From Guyanagaster necrorhizus (lineage: Eukaryota > Basidiomycota > Agaricomycetes > Agaricales > Physalacriaceae), in assembly GCF_019112545.1 (NCBI RefSeq), contig NW_025064899.1, positions 209,185 to 273,184 of the forward strand: 64,000 nt of DNA, in the 5' to 3' direction. Each line of letters begins with the position of its first letter. The stretch's first letter is position 1. The notes below the pieces were generated by a model that was given only the letters and a program-made list of their open reading frames with translations, was not told the DNA's origin and searched no databases. The translations under genes were made by a program, and so were the position numbers. This document shows, in pieces, positions 47,806-59,755 of this stretch.

Positions 47806-50800
47806 TTAGAAACGATATCCACAAGCATAAAGACAGAATCCAATAAGTACGGTGACTCGGATAAGTATCGATTCAACGAGAACAGCGATAATACTACCGA
47901 GAATAAAAATTCCAAGAAATATTCGGGAGATCGGCGAAAGGATTGCTGCGACAGCAAGCGTCAGAACATCATGCGATAATCAATCCAGAAGTAGTACTTA
48001 CCAGAAGATTCGGACGTATCTGCATATGTAGTCTCGTCAGTTTCATGTAGCATATAAATGTGACGCTCCCGCTCACCTTCGGGGATAATAACTCCATCTG
48101 ATTCGAGCTCGTAGATATGAAGTTCTGAATGTGATAGATCACTCCCCGACGAAGCATCATGATTATATTTTGATTCAAGGTCCTCGAGCATGTCAGAGTA
48201 TCTTTCGAGTTGCTCCCCTTGATAGGGAAATTAGCCTAATACAATCCAGGCAGGCGTGCTGTGGGCACTACTCACTTGGCACAACGCTTGCGGTCTGAGC
48301 TATTAAAGAACATCCGGTAAGACCCTTAGTTATTTCCGTCTTCATTGCTAAAGGAGGTGTCAGCATAAGTTATTAGACGTAACGTCGTCGACATTACCTT
48401 CGTCTTGGATAAGATGTATGCTCAACTCCGATTGATCCAAGTATTTTGCGACGTCGAGGCTCATAGGATGAAAACCACAAATCTCGTGGAGGAGAGTGCT
48501 GCAGTCAAGGCTGAGAGGGGGGTGTAACAGCACGTCGTGGCCGATATGTTCCACGGAATACGTATAAACATTATCCGATGCGTGTTCTTCTCCGTGTTTG
48601 GCACCATGCGGATCGCTTGAAAGGTAAACATCCGGAACACACACCTGCTGATTGTCGGTAGGAAAAGGCGCGCCAATGAATAAGTACAGATCGCTCGTGG
48701 GCGGCCGATGGACCTTCGGGTCTGCTTCTACACAAATTTGAAAATACCGTTGCGTAACTAGAGAAGATTTAGAGGACCTCAGTCGCTTTGGGGACTAGGG
48801 CTACATACTTTGAGAAACGATCAGCTGCGGGAGGGGATCGTCGGAAACCATGCCGATCTGAGCCAAAATTCGTGGGCCCTGTGAGAACCAGTGGAAGAAA
48901 AGTTCGCGTTTTGCTGGGGTTGTCAGTTTTATGGAGCAAATCAAGTCGATAGTTCTGATATTTTCCGACAACGTATATCTGTAACCCGATTCGTTTTAGC
49001 AGGTTCACCATCAGCGATGTAATCGAACGTACCGCCACAGGCCATTCGGCAGTTCGAGAAGATTCCCAGCTCCCGGATGTTGGAACATGGAGATTCCAAC
49101 GGACAGAGGTTCATACTCAGGGCAATCTATCATGAAGTGACGACCTGACAGGGTATCGCTTACAACGATCTTCCCGAACAGGGTGTCATGATCAAGGGGG
49201 AAAGAAACATTCCCATGAAGTGATGCCCCCACGGAAATCACGTCGTAGTAAGACAAGAGATGCTCCTTTACAATCAAAGGCGCCTGCCGGTGTCGCACAA
49301 AGAAATCGAGGGAACCCTGTATCTCTGGTGAAACCGGTCGGAACAAGTCAGCGAGGTCGTTGTAGTAAAGCTTTTCCCATATCGGCGAGACTTGTAAGTC
49401 GTCGAATAAGAGACGCCCATCTATGGTACAGCGCACGTCTTTGAAGCCCTATAATGTTGATACATTCAGTGCTGGCTATGGAATGAGCTGAGATGAAGAC
49501 CGCTGCTCACAAAGGTTACTTGAAGATGCGTTAGTGAGAATATAAAGGCGCTCTGCAGGATTTCTGGTCAAACGGGTATCTGGTTTATAGCTGAAGGATC
49601 GAGACGTACATGGAATCCATAAGTCTGTGGACGGTTCAGTTTGAGGACGGCAACTGAATTTCGTATGAATCATACCAGTACAAAATGTGCGAGAAGCTCG
49701 AGACGCTTGTCAAAGAGCTTTGGAAACTCGGTCAATGCCATTTCGTCTAGAGCCCAATGAGCCACGTCAATGTGAGAACACTCAAAATCCATACCGGTAT
49801 TTCCATGGAATATCAGACAAGGCGTAGGTCCGGACTGAACAACGCCGTATAGTTGGCGCAAGTTCGGATGTCTTTTACCAGTCAATTTCCGTAGGAGGAA
49901 GAAGCAATCCACCTACCTTTCAGCCAGACTATGAATCTCCAACTGCTTCCTCCATGCCTTGGTTTGTCTGAGTTTCATCGACAGGAGATTCGAGCACTTA
50001 TGGACTTACCACGAGTCCCAGATCTCCAGAATACTCCTTCACGACCATGGCACTGTTCGATGTAGAGACATCCGCCACGAACGTGACGACCTCACCCGTC
50101 CTTCTCGTGTACAACTCGCTGAAATCATTTTTGGCCCTTATTTCCCGAAGCTGAATATCGCCGTAAAGTAGACTGTGGAACTAGGGGATCATTAATCGGC
50201 CGTAGGGGCTGGAAGGACAAAGGATATGATGAAATGAACCTTCTTGTTGACCAGCAGATTTCTTGTATTTGCTCTCATGTGAGATACGTCACGCTGGATA
50301 TCATGTGTGACGGTCATAAGGTCAGTTTGCAAAGTTTGAAGAGAGGAGATTCCATGGTTTATTTGGGAAATCGATGCATTAGATTTCAATGTCAGAGACA
50401 GCTATGAGAGTATTCCATCAGAATATCGGAGTGAACCTATTGAACCGCGAAAGCAAACCATTAGGTTCGACTTGGCGATTTCCATGGCTTGGCGATGACC
50501 ATCGATTTCCCCTTTGACGTTCCGTGAAGTTATAAACTGTCTTATGCCTTTCCAAGGGCCCCTTCGACCTCGGTCGATGTCGCGCACCTGAGTTGTGAGA
50601 CTGGACAGAAACCTGCACCAATATATATTAGAACTGGATATTCGCTCAAGGCTGGAAGGATAACTACTCCTGGAACTCTAAGCAAGCTTTTCGAAGATCT
50701 TCGATATATGTGACACCCTCAGGTACGGCAGATATCTTGATACCGGCGTCGCGGACAATTATCAAGATATCGGTGATATCCTTGGCGAGATCCTGCACGT

Positions 50801-51055
50801 CCTCCTTGTTCTTTTGAAATAGCTGCCGAGATACTGTTAGAAGTGCAGAAAGGCCACGGAAACACAACTAACTTCCAAGTTCGTTAGGAAGACTACAGCA
50901 ACTCCACCAAGGCCCTTGAAGAACCCACCAACCAGTGGCACCATCTCACCGACCGCAACAATAACCTTTGCGAGCTCGAGGGAAGCTGTTGTTGCATCGT
51001 TCGAGTTCCCGGAGGGTGTCATGGTTGTTTTCGAGGAAGAGGTCGGTTTGTTCAT
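47806..51055 (-). CDS. Helical-bundle / kinase-like protein with C-terminal membrane hairpin
   Basis: Large multi-exon gene. Well-phased exons: 51055-50873, 50822-50668, 50612-50459, 50401-50240, 50180-50010, 49957-49917, 49871-49676; then coding blocks at about 49459-49073, 49000-48824, 48770-48400, 48350-48290, 48218-48080, 48020-48003 and 47946-47806. The N-terminal 200 residues are alpha-helical (LAKVIVAVGEMVPLVGGFFKGL; NKEDVQDLAKDITDIL; SLQTLQTDLMTVTHDIQ), like the helical domains ahead of fungal STAND/HeLo-type and MLKL-like proteins. A reduced kinase-like lobe follows (VVKEYSGDLGLV; AWRKQLEIHSLAERHPNLRQLYGVV, which resembles the alpha-C/HPNIVQL region). The C-terminus has two hydrophobic helices (IFLGIFILGSIIAVLV; VTVLIGFCLYACGY). 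I see no kinase catalytic motifs. A signalling or cell-death role is inference. One junction near 49630 could not be phased. Confidence 0.6.
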
Positions 51056-51568
51056 GGCTAGAAGTGGACAAGAAATCGTTAAGCGCCGAAAAAGTCGAAC
51101 ATGCCGGCACTGCACTGAAAGGGCACAAAGAGTTTCGATCGTCCCTGAGTGACACCACGCGGCTTCATTTGTGTACACAGCAACAGAGCACAGAAGTCCT
51201 TTCAAGTTCGTGGTTTTCAAGAAGGAAAAGGTTAAGTGGATAGGGTTTAGCGGGTAGTCCTGGTAATGAATAAACCACTAAGCGGAAATTGAGAGCCTAA
51301 AAGCTCGAGATCAACTTTATTAATACTCTTTCAGTAGCGACTGTTCGTACCTGATTAGTCAAGCATGGAACACGTGTTCTTGCGATGATCCTGTGCAGCT
51401 CGCCGGCCCGACTCACTCTGCCGATACGTCTGCAAATGCGACTCGCAAAAGACCGCAACACGTCGTTTTATGACGCGAGCCGGGACCCTCTTATAGGAAA
51501 CGACGGCGGAATCGCGGATAGCCCAATTCATGAATATACAACGAAAGGCTATTAGTACTATTACACGT

Positions 51569-52534
51569 TCAAAAATCAACGCCAGCATGCTTCATCAATT
51601 CCGAGACCTCGACATCTATCACACCGTGAAAATTGGCCTATAAACATATGGAAGTACTCACGATCTTCCGTATGCTGCATACGAGAGGCAAAGATACAAT
51701 GTTTTCCTATACCCTCCATCAGCAAAATCGACGAAAAACAGAGCAGGTTTTTACCTGGTCCAAAGACAAAGTCGCCGCCCAGCTGGGATATATTGCCTTG
51801 TTTGCCGATGAGGCCGGGAGTCTGGAGTGGTCCTTTCTGTGATACATAGAATCCAAAAGTAGGATACAAGAGTTTTAGGGATAGACCTACGAAGATACTA
51901 GATACAACGTTGGAGAACGTGCCAAGCTTCAGATAACTGCGTTTCTCTTTCCAAGCCGGTGTTGCGGCGAGGGTTTCTATATTCATACCGAGGGCATGAT
52001 ACAATTTCCGACTTGGGTCTGCATAGATCTGGCCCGGAAATTTAGTAGATTCTGACATAGAAGTTGTTGTGAACACTTCTGAATATTCCAAGATGTGCTA
52101 CATACCTTTGTAGACCGAGATAGCGTCAGAGTGCCCGCATCCGATTATGATGATTCGAACGTTGGACTTATCGAGGGATTCTTTTGGTACAGAAGCGAGC
52201 TGTTCCACATATTGCTGTACAAAAGTGAAATGAGGGCGAACGGAAGGTTACGGAAGGCTCATGTACCTTGCATGACTGGAATGATTTCGGTATCAATGAA
52301 AGATGTAAATGACCATTGTATGATCACGTACTCCACAGAAAAAGTGCCCTGATGCCAAAGTCAGGATGCTTGAGACGCTAGCTGCGAGCTGACTCAGCTA
52401 ATGAAAACCACGACAACTTTCCCCGCCACATCCGAGGGAAGAAGAGAGCCAAACTTGACTGCGCTCCCTGTACTATCGAATATTTCAAGCTCAAAGGCCA
52501 CTGTGAGGGCGAATTGCTGGGGTATTTCGTTCAT
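51569..52534 (-). CDS. PRXL2/AhpC-TSA-like thioredoxin-fold protein
   Basis: Eight exons, right to left: 52534-52399, 52348-52332, 52275-52267, 52214-52106, 52051-51891, 51836-51755, 51706-51662, 51615-51569; 201 aa with all phases joining. It matches the fungal peroxiredoxin-like (AAED1/FAM213) family: VVVVFIRHFFCGSC with a CxxC pair at Cys50 and Cys53, IIIIGCGHSDAI, FPGQIYADPSRKLYHALGM, GKQGNISQLGGDFVFGPG and FASRMQHTEDH. Members are thought to be thiol redox proteins. The third exon is only 9 nt and encodes the second Cys of the CxxC. The first intron is GC-AG (gctgag...catcag). An intron at 51890-51837 is 54 bp and stop-free, so it can be mistaken for coding. Confidence 0.85.
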
Positions 52535-53689
52535 AAGAGATGACGGTTAAAGGTGAATTGGATTTGCCGGTACCGGGCCGACTATAGGTATGAATGACGT
52601 AATGTCGTCAGCCACTCATTTTCTGGCATTGACAGGAAGCAAAAATTAAGATTCGCACATAGCCGCCGCTTTAAAAAAGATAATACTTACGGTGCATTTT
52701 TCTTGTGATTTTTTAGTTTTCTTCAAGTTTTCGCGGACCTGCCGTTCGCTTATCTCTCCCTTAACATAAGCCGAGATCAAGAATTATTTAAAACGCATTT
52801 ATGAAGGGAAAGTTTGCAGATATTTCACTTCAAGTTAATCTGGCGAGAACGAGGGGGCTGCTGGGGGCATCTAGTATCTGTATTCTGCCATGAAGAGAGA
52901 TAGATGGCCATATTTGAACTGTATCATCTGTTCCAGGCCGGAATCAGCGCGTCTAACCACGATGTCTCAACTGTATTTTGCTTCGTTTACATACAACGCC
53001 TCGTCTTTATTGCAGTGCTCGAGGCCACTGCGGATGTGATACATCAACAAGACGCGTATGCCGTAGTGCATCTGTTATTCTACCTCCGCCCTACTTGCGC
53101 GCCTCCTGCCTGTGTAAGGGGAGATTATATATGCGTGATCTTCCCTGTCTCCTCTCCATTTTGTTTCAATTCTTCTTCATATAGAACCTTGCGAGCGTTC
53201 TTGTTCAAGTTTACTCCATTGCCGTCAGATAATAGCTCTGACAATTATTCCAACTATCCATCGCGAGGGGCCCATTGAAGCAGATGGTTCGTTTTGAACG
53301 GATAGGTTGAGGTAGACACCTCAGCTGAGGGAAGCTTGAAGTGATAGTGATTACCAGTGAGGCGATTAAGATGACGCTTGGGATAATCCGCGAGGCACGG
53401 ATTCTGATAGGGACCAGAACGAGATCAGATCTCTCTGAAGTATTCCTAGAAGAGCATGCTGAGATCAAGGCGGTCCTTCATTTATGTAAGGGCAAAATCC
53501 TGAAATCCAGAGCACGTATTCCTTTTTTTATATCGTAAAGTCCAGTACATTCCACGTACCTAAAAAACTAGCTACCATATTCCAGTCCTTACAGTACCTA
53601 TGCTAACTAATATCACTATCATAGAATAATCACCAAATAGAAGATCCAAGGAAACATGGTTTACCATCAACATCAAAGTGTTGTCGCAT
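52535..53689. other. Intergenic, no supportable gene
   Basis: A plus-strand ORF of 124 codons (52904-53278) and one of 65 codons (53341-53538) have no recognisable domain, and the latter lacks an ATG at its start. Confidence 0.5.
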
Positions 53690-54803
53690 TCAGGGCTTCC
53701 CAAAGATCAACTTCCCAATCCCAGTGGTCTTTTCCACCTCAACCCCAATCAGACACGTCTTCTCACCTAGCCAGTCGATCCTCCTAACGCCACCATCCCA
53801 CCCGCCTCCCAATTTCTTACACCGCGCCTCGTATGCCCTCGCCGCCTTCAACTGCGCATGCGTGCCATGTCCTAGTGCTTCCCATTCTCTGTGCGTCACC
53901 CTCGTCGACAAGGTCCGGTGCACGGCGCACAGGAGATCAAAGTTCGTCAACACTCTTCCGTCAGCGTGCACAACCACTGGCCACGAGAGTTTATTGCACT
54001 TGAGCACGAGTTTGTCAGATTTTGCAGGATCAGTCGCGGGTTGAGATAGGGTGTGGGCAGGGATAGGTGTCCGAGTTTTTCGGTCGATGACGGACTTCGA
54101 GGACGGCGCAGATGTCACGTCGTACCATATCGGCGCGTGGTAGTGTTGACTAGACGCGAAGACAGGGTGCATGTGGAGGACCTCAGGGCGGTTGGGATTA
54201 GCGAATGACACGTGATCTGGAAAGTGTTGGTTTACTTTGATGAGAAATGGAATAAGAAGAGACGTACGCTGGATACCCGTGTGTGGATTCGAGTGCGAGG
54301 TCTTCTTCAAAACGGGGCGAGGTGAGGAGTGACTGGTGCTAGTCCTCTTCGTCTTGGGAGATGAATCGGGTGTAGGCGATGAAATCGACGAGTTTGTACG
54401 GGAATGATTACTTTGCGAGGACATAGTTGGAAGGTAAATCGCGTACGGGGCAGCTATACTTGAAGTCAGCGATCCATTGAATAAATGAAAAGTATGTAAA
54501 CCACGAACGTCTGTCGTAGTTGTAACTGACAATACGAGGCTCTCGAGAATGACGGCCATGTTTGTTGGTGTGCGCGGGCAGAGACGCATACGAATAACTC
54601 TCGGACGGAGATGCCACGTATGACAAAGAAGAGCTTCTTTTCCTTGTTGGATTGTGCCCCACAGATGAGGCATTGGGAGATATTTCCAGGCGCGAAGGTA
54701 TGGAATGAGAACGTCGCTGTGGTTTGGGATCCTCTGAGAGCGACGCGCGTCGCTTCTTTGAAGAGGAACTGCCTCCAAAGAGACTGCGAAAGTAAGATGC
54801 CAT
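53690..54803 (-). CDS. DUF6699-type protein, three exons
   Basis: Exons 54803-54509, 54453-54277 and 54216-53690 give 332 aa; introns of 55 and 60 bp are GT-AG and in phase. The first 130 residues are Ser/Arg/Pro-rich and probably disordered, beginning MASYFRSLFGG. The C-terminal domain reads LHMHPVF, APIWYDVTSAP, LSWPVVVHADGRVLTNFDLL and THREWEALGHG. This is the pattern of the basidiomycete DUF6699 family: a WDV-like strand, a WPV/I strand, then a vT..dvL helix. Function unknown. Confidence 0.72.
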
Positions 54804-57491
54804 GAGGGTTAGGTGTCGCAAAGGTGGGTAGCAGGAAGGTGTATCGCAGGATGTTGTGGTGGTGGGCAAAGTGTTAAATACCAACCATAACTCGGGCCGG
54901 TAGATAGATGGAGAAATGAAGAACGCCTATCGAAACGATCCGAGGCAACCCAAGGAGGGAAGGATTTGGCAAATTTCGACATCGGCAAGCTATAATTTCC
55001 GCCCAGACGAGGAATCTTTGACCAACGAAATGGATGCGTGAGGTAAGAGAAGACGCAAGTACTTACAGCGGACCTAGAATAGCCGACGCATGGTATACAC
55101 GTGTTGTTGATGGAGCGAATATCCAGGGCGGCTTTGAGCACCGATCATAGCATGCAGCTGCATGCTAATACACCGCCATCGAGAGGTGCGACTTCTGTCG
55201 ATGTCTGCCCCAAACAGATGGTGCGGCACGATCAACAGCCCGTAGCCAATCCGATTTCTTTCCGGCACTCTTTAGTTAGAAATTCGTAGGACAACTGGGA
55301 TCGACGTCGGCCAGTGCACGCTTGTGAGATACTAAACTATTGAACAGGTTTGATCTGCAACTTTAGCTGATAATACGCGAACTTCGTTCAACTATTCGGC
55401 TCGGCAAAATCTGTCTATCTAAAATTAATCGTGTGTCAGCATTGAGCGATGGACGTAAAATCGGACATACCGTTGGCAGTTCGAAAATATTCACTTCACC
55501 TTCAAAAATTCGGTGGTTTGACTGGTTTCATCGCCTAGTGAAGCCAAGTGAAACGGCGACGCGATCTTGACGCTTGCACCCTCCAAAATGCCCAGCTGGG
55601 AATAAGTACGGATTTTCCATGGGCCTTGGCGGATACGGCGGCCCTGAAAATCCATCGCCGGTATGTTCCGCATCCGTCCCAAATATCAACTCCAATGTTC
55701 TTGATTGACCGAATTTAGGCCGAGTATTCCTCATCGACGCTGTCTCCCTAGCATTGAGTACCGGCCACTCCAGGTAAGAGTGAAATGAATCTCTACCACC
55801 ATCCACGGAGAAGGGTTCGTTGCGGAATCCCAGGAAGTAATATATGGGAGCATGAACTCTAACAGAATGAGGTCAATGACAGAACGGCAGTCATACTTCT
55901 AATTCGAGCTCCACGGCAATGTTTAAACTTTATGAAGTCCATTATGAATCGGACCGGGTCTGATAGAGTTGAATGTAGCGAGGAAGACTTCTACAACGAG
56001 TGCGAGGGTAATGCATGAGAACGAGCGAAATAGGAGAATACCTCCGATGATTAGTTACATTCAAGAAAGACGTCAACACGTAGAATCGTAGAATGATATT
56101 CGCTACTTCGTGAAGAGTACACAGGTGCCTCGGATAAAGGTTGCGATGACACGTAGAAGCAAAGCAGTTGCGCCAGTAGCTAGCAACTAACACAAGAACG
56201 CCGGCCAACAGAGGTGACAACTCCATCTATAGCACCGACCCACAACCAGGGACTCCGCGCTCGGGCCGATCAGATCCACATCTACTGATGCGCTATTTGC
56301 GCTGAGAACACAAGCATTCCATTGGTAGTGGATGGATCAAAGTTCGACTTCGATTGGGGCCCCCGGGACAGGCCTCGAGACGCGGCGTGGCTGTTCATCG
56401 GTCCTACTACAATCAAAAGATTAATTGAGAAGGGGAGAGTGATATAGCGAGCTTTCGTTTACAAATGAGCGTTACGTTGACACCTGGACTACCACGGATC
56501 CGGTCCATCCGCAATGAAAGGGCAGCACATATATGCCATCTCATTCTACCCTGCGGAGAGATACTGCGCCTTGCAGGGCTATAAAGCCAGATGAAGATAC
56601 GAAAATTAAAGAACACGAGTACCATATCATCGCCTTTTGCTGGCCATGATTCTTAAAGGATATCTCTCACCGCAGCGAGAGAAAGATTGTAAAATAAGTC
56701 CTCGAACAAAGAGAATCAGGGGGAAAGCATACTTATATTAGTATTCCTGGGATTGGACCCATTGTGTTCTCGTTCGGGCATCAAATTGTGCTGTTAACGT
56801 TGTACGTTTATCGTCGACGGTTCCTGTTGCAAAGCTACCATCTGAAGGAACGGTACAGTTAAGACCTAAATTGAAAATCAAAAATAAGTGTCCTCAGGGT
56901 CGGGTAGTAAAAAAAAAAAAGCCAAGCATTGGACCGGGCCGGTCCTTCCTTCACCACTTCCCCTTGAAGGCCGGGTTCTACTACTACACTTGTATGTCAC
57001 CAGCGCAGATTTCTTTTCGCGCCATCTTTCCAGCTTCAGATGCTATTTCCCGGGAAAAGAATGTTGTTGGAATCCGCCCCCTCGCTGCGCAAGTAGGCAT
57101 AAGTACCACTTATCCCCACATCTGTAATTGTCCCACTCCGACATTCTGGCTTATCTTTCTGTTCCAGCTCAGCTGAGAAATCATGAGAAGTGGTATCCAT
57201 AATATGTCTGACGAAGTTCTAGTTACAGGTATAGTATTTGCAGCTGTGCCTTTCGGACTCAAAACTCCGTGTACATATGTTAGGAGCCATCGTTTGATGT
57301 GTTGAATATTCTAGCTTACAGAGCGTTTGACAGAAGGCTTTACTCGATGAACAAATCAACCATATGGAGGCTATGATACTCAAATGGGTATATGATAATC
57401 CGACAGAAAGATGAGACGTTTTCGTTGTCATGGGTACCCAAATGAAATCCTGAGCCCCCTCATTACACAGCACAGCATCCACATGCTGCGC
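54804..57491. other. No supportable gene
   Basis: Minus ORFs at 54809-55141, 55528-55806 and 55942-56226 have no recognisable domain or consistent splicing. A poly-A run lies near 56911-56921. Confidence 0.5.
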
Positions 57492-57886
57492 CTAACCTTT
57501 AGAGACGCTTGCGGATCTACGGTCATGAGATGATGGTGACGCCATTACTAAGAGCACTCCCACTTACGGTAAGGTCATGGTTCCTCCATTGTCACGTCTA
57601 ATGAGAACCATTTGTGTGCCCTATAGCGCCTCAGCTGAAAGCGAAGGCTCTTGGAAAAGAACGAAACTCACGTCTGCCATACGGCTCGTGGCTTCGACGA
57701 CACCTCTCACGAGTTGACCCGTGGAGTCGTAAAAGAAGACGCGCGAACCAACCTATGGGGATACATCGGCGTCAGGCAAGAAGGAGTGTAGTAGAGGGAG
57801 ATGTACTGGAAACATATTCATAGACAAAATAGTTTGCGGGGTACGTTAGACCGAGAGCAACTCGATATAAGTACCTTCAGTCTCAT
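57492..57886 (-). CDS. Tiny spliced gene for a beta-rich protein of about 56 aa
   Basis: Exons right to left: 57886-57875 (tentative, MRLK), 57752-57672, 57620-57568, 57516-57492. The last two introns are 51 bp each, GT-AG, and all phases join to a TAG stop. The product reads VGSRVFFYDSTGQLVRG, VVEATSRMADGTQMVLI, then GGTMTLPSASVSKG. This resembles short Agaricomycete hypothetical proteins of the form VFYW-x-GQI...ATSRLADGTQ...LPSASV, from memory and not verified. Alternating hydrophobic residues suggest a small beta-barrel. No function can be assigned. The 122-bp first intron and the four-residue first exon are the weak point. Confidence 0.45.
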
Positions 57887-59424
57887 TTCACTCGCAGCCT
57901 GAAAATATAAACACAGGCAATTGATGGTATATGATTGGCTCCGAAATGATCTGGGAAGATGAACCAGAACCCTGATATCGGGCATGGTAGTAATAGGAAG
58001 TTAAATACTCCCATGGAAATGACACGACATGAACGTCGGTGTATAGTCCGTGCATCGACACAATGTTTTCGCTTCGATTAACTGCTAGAGACAGATGAAG
58101 GAGCCTTTAAGTGAGGAGTCTTCTTCCATGGAGTGCCTTCTCAGGAACTGGCCTGGGGCTGCGGATTGGGGGCTCGAAACCTCGACCAGAATACTACCAA
58201 TAGCACCGTCGGAACTGGGATGTGTGGTGCGGAAGGACACGGAAGGGCAAGTCTGAAGACCTTCGTAGAGTCTGATATGAGCGCTTTACGACTGTTACTG
58301 CTAAGACTATTCGAGATCAGAAGTATTCTCATTGGATAGCCCAGTTCTCGTTGCGCGTTGACACGGTCTATGAAGCCGTGTCGCGTACGGAGTCCCGAAT
58401 TCACTACTCTGTGCCAGTGAGTATATCCCAAAGTTCGGCCGGCGCTGTTCAGTACCATGTGTAGGCGTAAGGGCCATCTAGTCTTCCCAGCAATAGCATA
58501 TGCGCATAGTGAGAAGGCTGCATGGAAAGTCCGAGGGGCGGCATGAAAATGGGAAAGAATTCCTGCGACGAGACGCTTTGCTCGAGAAAGCATCCGAGTA
58601 TTATTAGTCGAAGAGTGACGGTTCGCGATGCCCTGGTAAAAGGGAGGCGTGTGCCCAGAGAACGATGCGAGGCTTTACAGCACGTGCCGTGGGACATACC
58701 ACGATAGTACTAGCTTTGAATATTTTGACACCATGTCATGTGTACGTTGAATCAGCACGCCAGTTCTGAAAATAAGTGCATCATGTGATAGGCCGCCGAG
58801 GCAGATCGGAGATGATAGAGGACTCGAGCCTCTAAAGCCTCCGTGCTTTTCCTTGATAAACATAACCAGTACGGAGACATTTGCGCAGGAGATTGATAGC
58901 TCATACTCTTCCATGGGCTTCGCGCCTTTTTGGATGTGAGAACATACGACGGGGATCATGAAATGCAGGGGAGAACACCGATTCTCGATGATGAGGGCAG
59001 ACAGCCTAGGTGTTGGACCCAGTGGGAAACCGGGAAATGGATTGTGTTCGAGATACTCCGGTCATACGCATTCGCCGCGGAGAGGAAGCTAGCCGCTTCT
59101 GTTAACATGGTTGTCGTGGGTGGTATCTTCAACGATGAATTACATTCTCTTTGTGTATTGGCACATATTGGCGTGGGTCGGCGGGTCTAGATCGGCCTAT
59201 CCGAGTGGTACATATCATCAAATCGACAAGCCAGCAAGTACACGAAAGAAGGCTTTGTTGTCCCCTGCCAATTGACTTGACAAACCTTCCTTAGCGCCTT
59301 AATGAGCGCCCAACAACAGCTTCGGCAGCTTCTGGATGAGAAAGATAGCCTAGATATAGATGTCCGTCCGAGGAGGTGGGTAAGCAGGCGTCTAAGGTTG
59401 AGGGCCACGATGGTGGTATGGTTG

Positions 59425-59755
59425 TTAGGATCGATACAAATCATCATCGCGATTCGATGCAAGGGCTAAATTGATCCATCCCCCTTCCATGAGATGTAGG
59501 AGGAGCAGGAAATAACCAGTAAGATGGGACGGTACAATGAGGACCAGCGAACTGAAAGTGATTTCGGCTGAGAATAACAAGATAAGTACAGATATGTTGG
59601 GAGTATAACGAGCACTCACTCCGACATTCAGCAACAAACAGCAAGACCTGCCGATACGATTCGTCATCGGCGGCCTTCCCACGGGTTCCCAGGTTGCTGT
59701 TTCTTGGCTCTATGGGTCGCCAACAACGGGTACCTGTCGAACTTCCAGCGGTCAC
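59425..59755 (-). CDS. Possible two-exon gene fragment
   Basis: Exon 59755-59620 (preceded by an acceptor-like ctctttgtctag), a 52-bp GT-AG intron 59619-59568 (gtgagt...ttctcag), and exon 59567-59425 ending in TAA. The joined frame has a hydrophobic stretch (SSLVLIVPSHLTGYFLLLLH). There is no ATG in the first exon, so an upstream exon would be needed. I do not recognise it. Confidence 0.2.

Noticed and set aside
51576..52091. 171-codon single-exon protein
   Set aside because: It reads through a 54-bp stop-free intron and other introns. The spliced model restores the whole PRXL2-like family pattern.
53690..54778. 362-codon ORF as an uninterrupted gene
   Set aside because: Its 5' third is the wrong frame. 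Two in-phase introns give a better 332-aa model starting at 54803.
58141..58593. 150-codon minus ORF as a gene
   Set aside because: No domain, no splice context and residue content like random sequence.
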